Shown here piece after piece: positions 45,601 to 53,400 of a DNA stretch of 64,000 nt (position 1 is its first letter; the number at the start of each line of letters is the position of its first letter). The position numbers were made by a program, and so were the translations under genes. The notes under the pieces are model-generated. The model was not told the origin of the DNA. It ran no database searches and worked only from the letters and a program-made list of their open reading frames with translations. Source of the stretch: Gillisia lutea (GTDB lineage Bacteria > Bacteroidota > Bacteroidia > Flavobacteriales > Flavobacteriaceae); assembly GCF_021568705.1 (NCBI RefSeq), contig NZ_JAKGTH010000006.1:186001-250000 (forward strand). Reading direction: 5' to 3'.

Positions 45601-47040
45601 GTTTGTAGCGACAAGTTTTACCTTGTGCTTTTTAGCAAACTGCACCAGTACATTATTTACACGATTTTCCTCTTCCTGCCCGTGGCGCATGAGCTCTATA
45701 TAAAGATCGGCATCAAAGGTTTCTTTCCACCATATCAAAGCCTCTTCTGCCTGATTCTCTCCTACATTCAAAATTTTACCCGGTACTTCTCCATAAAGGT
45801 TACCGGTTAGCACAATTATATCTTCTTTATATTGTTCTATTACCTTTCTATCTATTCTAGGCACATAGTAGAAACCATTGGTATAAGCAATAGATGCCAT
45901 TTTTGCCAGATTGTGATAGCCATTCTTATTCTTAGCAAGTAATACTACCTGGTATCCATTATCTTTTCTGGACTTATCTTTATGATCTTCACATACAAAA
46001 AACTCACAACCTAAAATAGCCTTTAGCTCTTTGGCGGTAGCAGACTCATTATTTGCGAGCGCAGCCTCATTTTTGGCTTTTATTGACTTATTATAAGCCC
46101 CTATTTCCTTTACAAAATGAAAGGCCCCCATCATATTTCCATGATCGGTAAGTGCTACAGCGGGCATATTTTCGGCCGCCGCAATATTCACAAGGTCTTT
46201 AATACTTATAGTTGATTGTAAAATTGAAAATTGGGAGTGGTTATGCAAATGAGAAAATCTCACTTCATCCAACTTCTCTAAGTTCTCCTGAATTTCTTCT
46301 GTAGAAACAGTTTCTGAAGGCTGCTGTTTCTCTAAACGAGCTCTTATTTTTTCAGAAGCCTTCTTTAAATTAATATGCTTTAAACCTATAAGCTGAATAG
46401 GCTGAGGGTTGGCCTCTGAAAAATTCTCAAAATAATTAGAAGGTACATCTAGTTGCTCTTTCGTGTAAAGCTCCTGTCTAATCAATTCTAAAAAACAACG
46501 GGTAGTTGCTTCTACATCGGCAGTGGCATTATGCGCTTCTGCGAAAGGCTCATTGAACAGAAATTCGTGCAATTCAGTAAGCGTAGGCAGTTTGAATTTC
46601 CCGTAGCGCCCACCAGGTAACTGACATAATTCGGCAGTTCTTTCGGTACAGGTGTCGAGCACTGGAAAATTCTCCAAAGTATTTTCCATTCCTTTTCTAA
46701 GGAACTCAGCACCCATGATATTTAAATCGAAACCAACGTTCTGTCCAACTACAAATTTCGATCTCCCCAGTGCTATGTTGAATTTCCCTAAAACCTCCTC
46801 CAAAGAAACCCCTTCCTCTTCGGCGAGCTCGGTAGAGATCCCATGAATTTTTTCGGCATCATAGGGAATATTGAAACCTTCAGGTTTTACCAAATAATCT
46901 TGATGTTCTATAACATTTCCCATCTCATCATGCAACTGCCATGCTATTTGAATACAGCGTGGCCAGTTATCAAGATCGGTTAATGGGGCATCCCAGCGTT
47001 TTGGCAAGCCGGTAGTTTCGGTATCAAAAATTAAATACAT
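42652..47040 (-). CDS. dnaE: DNA polymerase III alpha subunit with fused DnaQ-like exonuclease
   Basis: This is the replicative polymerase. The first 200 residues form a DEDDh exonuclease like the epsilon proofreading subunit: FDTETTGLP, NVGFDLN and HNATADVEATTRCF. A PHP domain follows (FSHLHNHSQFSILQSTISIKDLV, VALTDHGNM), then the polymerase active site PDIDIDFDDEGR, the fingers region with GPGRGSAAGSAVAYCL, and a C-terminal OB fold (AFGGVVSDVQHRVSKMGKGWAAFTVED). The frame extends 13 codons further to 47079, but the ATG at 47040 directly begins the exonuclease (MYLIFDTETTG) and is preferred, giving 1462 residues. The fusion is known in Bacteroidota. Confidence 0.96.
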   Translation of the reverse strand: MYLIFDTETTGLPKRWDAPLTDLDNWPRCIQIAWQLHDEMGNVIEHQDYLVKPEGFNIPYDAEKIHGISTELAEEEGVSLEEVLGKFNIALGRSKFVVGQNVGFDLNIMGAEFLRKGMENTLENFPVLDTCTERTAELCQLPGGRYGKFKLPTLTELHEFLFNEPFAEAHNATADVEATTRCFLELIRQELYTKEQLDVPSNYFENFSEANPQPIQLIGLKHINLKKASEKIRARLEKQQPSETVSTEEIQENLEKLDEVRFSHLHNHSQFSILQSTISIKDLVNIAAAENMPAVALTDHGNMMGAFHFVKEIGAYNKSIKAKNEAALANNESATAKELKAILGCEFFVCEDHKDKSRKDNGYQVVLLAKNKNGYHNLAKMASIAYTNGFYYVPRIDRKVIEQYKEDIIVLTGNLYGEVPGKILNVGENQAEEALIWWKETFDADLYIELMRHGQEEENRVNNVLVQFAKKHKVKLVATNNTYYCAQEDANAHDILLCVKDGEKQATPIGRGRGYRYGLPNNEYYFKSDEEMKSLFKDLPEAISNIQEVVDKIEPFELARDVLLPAFDIPEEFIVEEDKVDDGKRGENAFLKHITYVGAKERYGEITEDIKTRLDFELSVIEKTGYPGYFLIVEDFIRAARTMDVSVGPGRGSAAGSAVAYCLKITNIDPIKYDLLFERFLNPDRVSMPDIDIDFDDEGRSRVMDYVIKKYGANQVAQIITYGTMAAKSSIRDTARVLDLPLNEADRIAKLIPNMSKLGKIFGQSDKDLKKNFRSEDLEKVNELLNIAEGDDLEAQTLNQARILEGSVRNTGIHACGVIITPSDITNFVPVSLAKDSDLYVTQFDNSVVESAGLLKMDFLGLKTLTLIKDTVKIVKGRHDIDLDPDNFPLDDEKTYELFQRGETVGIFQYESPGMQKHMKDLKPTVFDDLIAMNALYRPGPMEYIPSFIARKHGDEEIAYDLDDMEEYLKETYGITVYQEQVMLLSQKLAGFTKGEADVLRKAMGKKIFALLEQLKPKFLDGGEAKGHKRETLEKVWKDWEAFAAYAFNKSHSTCYAWIAYQTAYLKAHYPAEYMAAVLSNNMNDIKQVTFFMEECKRMKLNVLGPDVNESYYKFSVNKENAVRFGMGAIKGVGSGAVATIVENRKGDKGHYRSIFDMAKRIDLRAANKKAFENLAIAGGFDGFGNHRAQYFHDEGDGISFLEKVVKYAVKFQDSENSSQVSLFGEASDVQIPEPVVPPCEEWGTMEKLKREKEVVGIYISGHPLDDFKAEMHYFSNAKVSDFKALESFVNRELAFGGVVSDVQHRVSKMGKGWAAFTVEDYWDSYEFRIFGEEYLRFQHFLVPNNFVYIKAFVKEGWTNRETGSKGEPRLQFNNFQLLHDVMDMYARKITIQLDINELKEDTIDNLKDIIRSHKGDHKLHFIVYEMKEMVKVNMTSRRQKVKISQELLNALEGERVVYKLN

Positions 47041-47254
47041 AGATAAGTTTTGGGGTGACCTTACAGCAGTAAAGCACATTTCGCTATAAATTCCCGAAAA
47101 ATAAAGCTGAAAATGAATTTCGGCAAAACATTAATATCTTCAAAATAAAGGCATTAAAGTAAAAATGGGAATTTCTGGTTTCGGCTTAAAAATAACAAAA
47201 ATAGAAAAGAGATATAACTATATCCTCATAGATTTATCAACCATTTTCACCAGC

Positions 47255-47302
47255 AAAAAAAGCCCTGAATCCCATGCCGTTTATTACATGAAAATCAGGG
47301 CT
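47255..47302 (-). terminator. Terminator of the DUF2383-like gene
   Basis: AGCCCTGA (47261-47268) and TCAGGGCT (47295-47302) pair across a 26-base loop, with an A-run at 47255-47260 giving a minus-strand U-tract. The large loop makes it less certain than the others. Confidence 0.6.
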
Positions 47303-47335
47303 CCCAACTAATCTAACCAGTTCTTTTAATTGATC

Positions 47336-47782
47336 TTAATATCTCTCCTCTTTAAATTCTACACTATTAAGGGCAGCTTTAATGGAATCACGTTGTTTTA
47401 TTAAAATATTTCCTGTGGAAGCCGGGATATTTGCGTTCTTAAGAATGTCATTATATTCTTCTACCGCAGCTTTCTCTCCTCGTATTGCCTCTTCCAGCAC
47501 AGACTCTTCCTTATCGGAAGAAAAAGTGGTTTTAAGATTCATCCAGGAACGGTGAATATCTCCTTTTAAGCTCGAACCTTTTTCAGGAGCTTCTCCAAAA
47601 CTTCTAATCTCGGTCTTCAATTCATGTCCAAAATCATATCGCTCTTTTGCCCTTTCTTCAAAAAACAATTTTAACTTTACATCTTTCACCTGCTCTGCAG
47701 CAAATTTATAGCCTTTCTCGGCATCGTAATTCTTCTCCAAAAGTTCGTTTAATTTACCTGCAACATCTTCAGAATAACTCAT
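47336..47782 (-). CDS. PA2169/DUF2383-family four-helix-bundle protein
   Basis: The 148-residue protein is almost entirely helical and acidic, with the pattern of the DUF2383 (PA2169) ferritin-like family: KLNELLEKNYDAEKGYKFAAEQVKD in the first helix, FFEERAKERYDFGHELKTEI in the second and EEAIRGEKAAVEEYNDILKN in the third, where Glu residues at the E...ExxYDFGHEL positions resemble ferritin ligands. Binding of metal is not proven. Such proteins are often induced by stress. It is monocistronic, with a terminator behind. Confidence 0.85.
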   Translation of the reverse strand: MSYSEDVAGKLNELLEKNYDAEKGYKFAAEQVKDVKLKLFFEERAKERYDFGHELKTEIRSFGEAPEKGSSLKGDIHRSWMNLKTTFSSDKEESVLEEAIRGEKAAVEEYNDILKNANIPASTGNILIKQRDSIKAALNSVEFKEERY

Positions 47783-48048
47783 AATTTTATATTTTTTTGA
47801 TTATTTAAATTAATTTCAATGTCATAAAAGTACAAGCTAAAAACACCCCGACCAATCCATTTAACAGGGTTTAGCACTAATTAACTGGAATTAACAATAT
47901 AGATTCCATAAAGCTTTAATTATGCTAACAAGTTTATAAAAACAATATTTTGAAGGTACAAATCACCTCACTTAAACCTCTAATTACAAAGGGTATATCC
48001 TTATATTTTTTCCTCTTAAATATTAGCTTTCAGAATAAATATTTATAG

Positions 48049-48056
48049 TATCTTTG
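48049..48056 (+). promoter_or_regulatory. Promoter -7 element of rpsP
   Basis: TATCTTTG matches TAnnTTTG, 46 bases before the start codon. The upstream TTG at the usual spacing is not present (CTTT there), so only the -7 element is supported. The remainder of the gap from 47783 shows nothing else clear. Confidence 0.6.
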
Positions 48057-48073
48057 CACACTCATTAATAACC

Positions 48074-48088
48074 GAGGTCGAGAACCTC
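48074..48088 (+). promoter_or_regulatory. Hairpin in the rpsP leader
   Basis: GAGGT (48074-48078) and ACCTC (48084-48088) form a small stem around CGAGA, 14 bases before the ATG. It is a candidate binding site for S16 autoregulation or a translation control element. Confidence 0.4.
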
Positions 48089-48102
48089 ACTAATTAATTA
48101 TT

Positions 48103-48645
48103 ATGCCTGTAAAAATTAGATTACAAAGACACGGTAAAAAAGGAAAACCTTTTTACTGGATTATTGCTGCTGACGCACGTGCAAAAAGAGACGGTAAATA
48201 CCTTGATAAAATTGGTATCTACAACCCAAACACCAATCCTGCCACTATCGAATTAGATGTTGATGGAGCTGTGAAGTGGTTACAAAACGGTGCTCAACCA
48301 ACAGACACTGCTCGCGCAATACTTTCTTACAAAGGTGTTCTTCTTAAAAATCACCTAGCTGGTGGGGTTAGAAAAGGAGCACTTACTGAAGAACAAGCGG
48401 AAGAAAAATTCCAAGCTTGGGTAAATGAGAAAGAAGGAAAAGTATCTGACAAAAAAGAAACTTTATCTAGTGCTCAAGAAGCTGCGAAAGCAAAAGCTCT
48501 TGAAGCTGAAAAAGAAGTAAATGCTAAGCGTGAAGCTGCTGCTAACGAAGCTGCAACTGCTGCCGCTGATGAGGCTAAAGCTGCTGAAGAAGCTGCTGCT
48601 GCACCTGCAGAAGAAGCATCTACTGAAGAAAACAAAGAAGCTTAA
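48103..48645 (+). CDS. rpsP: Small subunit ribosomal protein S16 (bS16) with Ala/Glu-rich tail
   Basis: S16 helps fold the 5' domain of 16S rRNA. The core (residues 1-85) has the family start [44 protein letters not shown]. From about residue 105 the protein continues as an Ala, Glu and Lys-rich tail (for example [15 protein letters not shown]) that doubles its length to 180 residues against the usual 80-90. The tail looks disordered; similar tails occur in Flavobacteriaceae. It is followed by rimM after 15 bases, in the usual order. Confidence 0.97.
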   Translation: MPVKIRLQRHGKKGKPFYWIIAADARAKRDGKYLDKIGIYNPNTNPATIELDVDGAVKWLQNGAQPTDTARAILSYKGVLLKNHLAGGVRKGALTEEQAEEKFQAWVNEKEGKVSDKKETLSSAQEAAKAKALEAEKEVNAKREAAANEAATAAADEAKAAEEAAAAPAEEASTEENKEA

Positions 48646-48660
48646 TTTAACTCACTAACG

Positions 48661-49185
48661 ATGCTTAAAGAAGAATGTTTCTATTTAGGAAAAATCGTTA
48701 GTAAATTTAGTTTCAAGGGGGAAGTATTAATTAAACTTGATACTGATGAACCCGAAGTTTACTTAGAAATGGAATCGGTTTTCGTTGATTACAACGAAAA
48801 TCTGATTCCATTTTTTATTGAAAGAAGTTCCCTTCATAAAAGCGATCTTTTACGAGCTAAATTTGAAGATGTAGATACCGAGGAAGACGCAGACGACCTT
48901 ATGAAATGCGACCTTTACCTTCCACTCACTTTATTACCTGAATTGGAAGATCATCAATTCTACTTCCATGAGATTATTGGTTTTACGGTAGAAGACATTA
49001 ATTATGGTACTGTAGGAACCATCGTTTCTATTAACGACACTACTGCTCAATCTCTCTTTGAGATTGAAAAAGATGGAAATCAGATCCTGATCCCCATGAA
49101 TGATGAATTCATTGAAAAACTGGATAAAGAAAATAAGACCATCTATTTAAAGACTCCCGAAGGCCTTATAGATCTTTATCTATAG
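48661..49185 (+). CDS. rimM: Ribosome maturation factor RimM
   Basis: RimM binds S19 and helps form the head of the 30S subunit. The 174-residue protein has the N-terminal barrel (CFYLGKIVSKFSFKGEVLIKLDTDEP) and the PRC-barrel C-terminal half (YFHEIIGFTVEDINYGTVGTIVSIND, then ILIPMNDEFIEKLDKENKTIYLKTPEGLIDLY), both as expected. It follows rpsP by 15 bases and shares its promoter. The usual later neighbours trmD and rplS are not here. Confidence 0.96.
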   Translation: MLKEECFYLGKIVSKFSFKGEVLIKLDTDEPEVYLEMESVFVDYNENLIPFFIERSSLHKSDLLRAKFEDVDTEEDADDLMKCDLYLPLTLLPELEDHQFYFHEIIGFTVEDINYGTVGTIVSINDTTAQSLFEIEKDGNQILIPMNDEFIEKLDKENKTIYLKTPEGLIDLYL

Positions 49186-49244
49186 TCAAGGTACTTTTTT
49201 GATCTCCTATTACCATATATTACGCTTCTATAAATTCACATTCA

Positions 49245-49964
49245 ATGGCGAATAAACCATTTCAATTCAAAGAATTCAGCATCGCTCAGGATAAATGCGC
49301 CATGAAAATTGGCACCGATGGAGTTTTGCTTGGAGCCTGGGTTACTATACCTCCTACCGCTAACTCTATTTTAGATATTGGAGCCGGTACAGGCATTATT
49401 TCGCTCATGCTTGCACAACGGAGTGATATTGAATTGATAGATGCTTTAGAGATAGATGATGATGCTTTTGAACAAGCCACTGAAAATTTCGAGAATAGCC
49501 CTTGGGGAGATCGCTTATTTTGTTACCATGCAGGATTTGATGAATTTGTAGATGAAATGCAGGGAGAAAAATACGACCTCATTGTGAGCAATCCTCCATT
49601 TTTTCCTTCTAATGAAAGTCTAGAAACCACTTCCCGGGAAACAGCAAGATTTCAATTTGCCTTACCTTTTGAAGAACTAACTAAAGGTGTTGCCTCTTTA
49701 TTATCTGAGGATGGGCATTTTTGCATTATTCTTCCCAAAGAGGCTGAACAATCTTTTTTAGAACTTGCCGCTTCCAATTATTTATTTCCAAATAAGATCA
49801 CTGAAGTAAAAGGAAATGCTGAAGCTAAAGTAAAACGCAGCCTGATCGATTTCAGCTTTCAGCAAAAGGAAATTGAAAGAAAGGTTTTGGTTTTGGAAGA
49901 AAGCAGGCATCACTACACCCCCGAATACAGGAAAATGGTAGAGGCTTTCTACCTTAAATTATAG
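49245..49964 (+). CDS. trmN6: tRNA1(Val) adenine-37 N6-methyltransferase (YfiC)
   Basis: This enzyme methylates adenine 37 of tRNA1(Val). The 239-residue protein has the characteristic start PFQFKEFSIAQDKCAMKIGTDGVLLGAW, the SAM-binding motif ILDIGAGTGIISLMLAQR and the amino-methylating catalytic motif SNPPFF. Length and order agree with E. coli YfiC. It lies 59 bases after rimM and may belong to the same transcript. Confidence 0.93.
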   Translation: MANKPFQFKEFSIAQDKCAMKIGTDGVLLGAWVTIPPTANSILDIGAGTGIISLMLAQRSDIELIDALEIDDDAFEQATENFENSPWGDRLFCYHAGFDEFVDEMQGEKYDLIVSNPPFFPSNESLETTSRETARFQFALPFEELTKGVASLLSEDGHFCIILPKEAEQSFLELAASNYLFPNKITEVKGNAEAKVKRSLIDFSFQQKEIERKVLVLEESRHHYTPEYRKMVEAFYLKL

Positions 49965-50024
49965 TTGTTTTATATTGCTTACTAGATTTCGGTTGGTTAT
50001 TTTTGGTTAATAAAATCAAACTAA

Positions 50025-51203
50025 ATGAAACCAGATCTTTTTCAAGCGCCTGATTATTACAATCTTGACGACCTCCTTACCGAAGAGCATAAAATGGTTC
50101 GTGATGCTGCCCGTGAATGGGTTAAGCGTGATGTGTCCCCGATTATAGAAGAAGCCGCACAAGAGGCTAAGTTTCCAAAGTCTATTATTTCAGGTCTAGC
50201 TGAAATTGGTGCTTTTGGACCCTATATTCCTGAAGAATATGGTGGGGCAGGACTTGACCAGATATCATATGGTTTGATCATGCAGGAAATTGAAAGAGGT
50301 GATAGTGGAGTACGTTCTACAGCGTCGGTGCAATCTTCACTGGTTATGTACCCTATCTATAAATATGGAAGTGAAGAACAAAAGAAAAAATTCTTACCAA
50401 AATTAGCCTCCGGAGAATTTATGGGATGTTTTGGACTTACTGAGCCAGATCACGGCTCGAATCCCGGTGGAATGGTTACCAATTTTAAAGATAAAGGCGA
50501 TCACTACCTGCTTAATGGAGCAAAACTCTGGATCTCCAATTCTCCTTTTGCCGATATTGCCGTGGTTTGGGCAAAAAATGAAGAAGGACGTATTCACGGA
50601 CTTATAGTAGAGCGTGGCATGGAAGGTTTCTCTACTCCTGAAACTCACAACAAATGGTCCCTAAGAGCAAGTGCAACCGGAGAATTGATCTTCGATAATG
50701 TAAAAATACCTAAAGAGAACCTGCTTCCCAATAAATCTGGATTAGGAGCTCCACTTGGTTGTCTGGATTCTGCGCGATTCGGTATTGCTTGGGGTGCAAT
50801 TGGTGCTGCTATGGATTGTTACGATACTGCCCTGAGATACGCAAAAGAACGTATGCAGTTTGGAAAACCAATTGCCGGATTCCAGTTGCAGCAAAAGAAA
50901 CTTGCCGAAATGATCACTGAAATCACAAAAGCTCAATTATTAGCCTGGAGACTTGGCGTTTTGAGAAATGAAGGTAAGGCCACTTCAGCTCAAATTTCGA
51001 TGGCAAAAAGGAATAATGTAGAAATGGCTTTGAACATTGCCAGAGAAGCACGACAAGTCCTTGGAGCAATGGGTATCACTGGCGAGTATAGCATCATGAG
51101 ACATATGATGAATTTAGAAAGTGTAATCACTTACGAAGGAACTCATGATATTCATTTACTAATAACAGGAATGGATATTACTGGAATACCGGCGTTTAGC
51201 TAA
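50025..51203 (+). CDS. Acyl-CoA dehydrogenase, glutaryl-CoA dehydrogenase-like
   Basis: The 392-residue flavoenzyme oxidises an acyl-CoA and passes electrons to electron transfer flavoprotein. It shows the acyl-CoA dehydrogenase order with GCFGLTEPDHGSNPGGM for flavin binding, a middle beta domain (GAKLWISNSPFADIAVVWAK) and the catalytic base Glu371 in TYEGTHDIHLLITGMDITG. This last motif, plus YGLIMQEIERGDSGVRSTASVQSSLVMYPIYKYGSEEQK, points to glutaryl-CoA dehydrogenase, which decarboxylates as well, in lysine and tryptophan degradation. The gene stands alone, with a terminator behind it. Confidence 0.9.
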   Translation: MKPDLFQAPDYYNLDDLLTEEHKMVRDAAREWVKRDVSPIIEEAAQEAKFPKSIISGLAEIGAFGPYIPEEYGGAGLDQISYGLIMQEIERGDSGVRSTASVQSSLVMYPIYKYGSEEQKKKFLPKLASGEFMGCFGLTEPDHGSNPGGMVTNFKDKGDHYLLNGAKLWISNSPFADIAVVWAKNEEGRIHGLIVERGMEGFSTPETHNKWSLRASATGELIFDNVKIPKENLLPNKSGLGAPLGCLDSARFGIAWGAIGAAMDCYDTALRYAKERMQFGKPIAGFQLQQKKLAEMITEITKAQLLAWRLGVLRNEGKATSAQISMAKRNNVEMALNIAREARQVLGAMGITGEYSIMRHMMNLESVITYEGTHDIHLLITGMDITGIPAFS

Positions 51204-51223
51204 GCATTACTTATTTACAACCT

Positions 51224-51257
51224 AAAAAAGACCGGAATTACACCCGGTCTTTTTTTT
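51224..51257 (+). terminator. Terminator of the acyl-CoA dehydrogenase gene
   Basis: AAAAAAGACCGG (51224-51235) and CCGGTCTTTTTT (51244-51255) pair perfectly, followed by more T. It is also symmetrical enough to work on the minus strand. Confidence 0.92.
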
Positions 51258-51280
51258 ACTCTATAAAGATCTAATAAAAG

Positions 51281-51558
51281 CTAAAAGATTCTGCTTTCTT
51301 TTATAGACAAGGCTTTAAACTTTTCTTTGGAGTACTGCTCAGCGGCACACTTGTTCAAGAATGGTTGTAGTATTTGCTTTTCACCTAAACTGGCCAGTAA
51401 GTATTTGTTCTGTTTATAATCATAAACAGAATTCCTATTACAATAACATCGTAGATATCCTGATTTGCCAGTAACAGGCTTTCAGGAATCTCCTCCTACA
51501 GTCCTAAACCAAATACGAGAGGTGCAATCTTGGTGAAAACTGAGCTCTGTTTAAGCAT
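51281..51558 (-). pseudogene. Decayed small membrane protein gene
   Basis: On the minus strand an ATG at 51558 starts MLKQSSVFTKIAPLVFGLGL and then meets a TAG. The same frame goes on as EEIPESLLLANQDIYDVIVI and GILFMIINR, a membrane-like segment, and a shift of frame restores NKYLLASLGEKQILQPFLNK to the end at 51281. So one stop and one frameshift break a frame of about 90 codons. I do not recognise the family. The rest of the gap (51559-51668) shows nothing clear. A decayed gene is more likely than an intact one, but chance similarity cannot be excluded. Confidence 0.4.
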
Positions 51559-51668
51559 TCACACACGCTTCAATAGAAAATAGTATATAAAAGCAATCGG
51601 CCTACTTATACATTCGTTAAATATTGGAGAAAAGCTTGTTATCATTTTTCAGATCGATCATGGGAAGT

Positions 51669-51676
51669 TACTTTTG
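51669..51676 (+). promoter_or_regulatory. Promoter -7 element of the DUF3050 gene
   Basis: TACTTTTG matches TAnnTTTG, 21 bases before the start codon. A TTTTTC near 51645-51650 is at about the right distance but is not TTG. Confidence 0.55.
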
Positions 51677-51697
51677 CACAAATGAAAGTTTAGTTTT

Positions 51698-52477
51698 ATG
51701 ATTACCAAGATTACCAAGACATTAGAACCCGAAACCCTACAACTGTTAAATCATTCTCTCTACAGTAAAATTACCGAGCCAGAGCATTTAAAAAGTTTTA
51801 TGGAGCATCACGTTTTTGCGGTATGGGATTTTATGTCCCTGCTGAAATCATTGCAGGAGAAACTCACCAAAACAACCACGCCTTGGCTTCCGATAGGAAA
51901 TCCGGAAATTCGTTATTTGATTAATGAAATAGTACTTGCTGAAGAAACCGATGTAAATATGCAGGGTGAGCACCAAAGTCATTTTGAAATGTACTTGGAT
52001 GCCATGAAAACGTCAGGAGCGAGCACAAAAGAAATCAACGATTTCACAGCTCAGGTAGCACATGGAACCGATATCTTCCTCATTATTGCCGCTAGTAATT
52101 TACCACTAAGCATCAAGCAATTCTTAAAATTCACTTTTGAAGTGATTGCTGAAGGAAAACCCCATAAAGTAGCCGCTGCTTTTACCTTTGGTCGCGAAGG
52201 CTTAATCCCGGACATGTTCACTTCTATCATTAACAATGTGCAGCAAAATTTCCCGGAAGAAGACCTTAAATTATTCAAATATTACTTTGACAGACATATA
52301 GAACTGGATGCTGACGAACACGGACCTATGGCCTTTAAAATGATCGAAGAGCTGTGTGATGGTGATGCTAAAAAATGGCAGGAAGTAGAAGAAGTTTCAA
52401 AACAAGCATTGGAAAAACGCATTTTACTATGGAATGGAATTGAAGAGGAGATCTCAAAAACTGTAGTTTTAAGCTAA
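51698..52477 (+). CDS. DUF3050 protein (heme oxygenase-like fold)
   Basis: The 259-residue protein is mainly helical and matches DUF3050: FMEHHVFAVWDFMSLLKSLQ, TTTPWLPIGNPEIRYLINEIVLAEETDV and YYFDRHIELDADEHGPMAFKMIEELC. The repeated His and Glu residues in HHVFAVWDFM, EIVLAEETD and HIELDADEHG suggest a di-metal site as in the heme oxygenase-like di-iron superfamily; this is inference from the spacing. Function is unknown. The gene has its own promoter and shares a terminator with the convergent gene. Confidence 0.85.
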   Translation: MITKITKTLEPETLQLLNHSLYSKITEPEHLKSFMEHHVFAVWDFMSLLKSLQEKLTKTTTPWLPIGNPEIRYLINEIVLAEETDVNMQGEHQSHFEMYLDAMKTSGASTKEINDFTAQVAHGTDIFLIIAASNLPLSIKQFLKFTFEVIAEGKPHKVAAAFTFGREGLIPDMFTSIINNVQQNFPEEDLKLFKYYFDRHIELDADEHGPMAFKMIEELCDGDAKKWQEVEEVSKQALEKRILLWNGIEEEISKTVVLS

Positions 52478-52495
52478 ACATATATAGCTAAAATT

Positions 52496-52537
52496 AAAAA
52501 GCTCATAATGAAGTTATCACTTCATTATGAGCTTTTT
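52496..52537. terminator. Bidirectional terminator between the DUF3050 and EEP genes
   Basis: GCTCATAATGAAGT (52501-52514) and ACTTCATTATGAGC (52519-52532) pair perfectly around TATC, with A-run before and T-run after, serving both convergent genes. Confidence 0.93.
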
Positions 52538-52554
52538 AATTACCTACAAAGAGA

Positions 52555-53391
52555 TCAATCTTCACCCAGCTTTAATTCTACATATACCGGAAAGTGATCA
52601 GATGGATATTTGCAATTTTTAGCGTCACTTAAGATCCCGCTTTTCACAACCTGAATATTCGAGGAAGAAAAAACAAAATCTATTTTTCGGGTTACAGGCT
52701 CTTCAAAATGGAAGCCATTAAAAGTTCCCTCTGGACCAAAGGCAGCAGTTCCTGCAACACTATGAGTATCCTTAAGTTTTTTCAAAATAGCCTTCACTCC
52801 TGCCGTATTCAATTCTAAATTGAAATCTCCCATTAGGACCACCGGCAGGTCGCCTTTATTAATTTTCTCAATTTGCTTCAGGACCAAGAATGCACTTTTT
52901 TCCCTAGCTATGATCCCGCGGTGATCGAAATGGGTATTGAAAACTATTATTTTTTCGGAGGCACCTTTTAGTTTAAAGATACCGTACGTACAAATTCTTT
53001 TATAGGCAGCATCCCAACCTATAGATGGGACATCTGGTGTTTCTGACAGCCAAAAAGTATCCTGCTCCAGAAGTTCCACTTTTTCAGAATTATAGAAAAT
53101 GGCTGTAAACTCTCCTTTTTCATCACCATTGTCCCGACCTACACCAAAATACTCATAATTAGGCAAACCTTCCTTAATATCTTCAAGCTGATGATGCAAA
53201 CCTTCCTGTATTCCAAAGATATCGGGATGATTAAAGTTAAGTTGTGAGATCAAAAAGTTCTTTCTGTTCGCCCAACCGTTTATAGTATCGTTTGTAGCAT
53301 CATATTTAATATTATAGGTAAGCACAGATAGTTCCTGTGCATGAAGAATCCCTCCTATCAACAAAATGATTAAAGCGGTTAATTTCTTCAT
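52555..53391 (-). CDS. Secreted endonuclease/exonuclease/phosphatase family hydrolase
   Basis: The 278-residue protein has a signal peptide (LIILLIGGILHAQ) and the EEP fold: VLTYNIKYD with the metal-binding Asn, FGIQEG with the catalytic Glu, VFNTHFDH, GDFNLE and the final SDHFPVYVEL with the catalytic Asp-His pair. This family includes DNases, inositol phosphatases and sphingomyelinases. The substrate is unknown, but it is the last gene of the carbohydrate cluster, 9 bases behind the GH43-like gene, so a phosphate group on the same glycan is possible. Confidence 0.87.
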   Translation of the reverse strand: MKKLTALIILLIGGILHAQELSVLTYNIKYDATNDTINGWANRKNFLISQLNFNHPDIFGIQEGLHHQLEDIKEGLPNYEYFGVGRDNGDEKGEFTAIFYNSEKVELLEQDTFWLSETPDVPSIGWDAAYKRICTYGIFKLKGASEKIIVFNTHFDHRGIIAREKSAFLVLKQIEKINKGDLPVVLMGDFNLELNTAGVKAILKKLKDTHSVAGTAAFGPEGTFNGFHFEEPVTRKIDFVFSSSNIQVVKSGILSDAKNCKYPSDHFPVYVELKLGED

Positions 53392-53400
53392 AGTCTCTAT

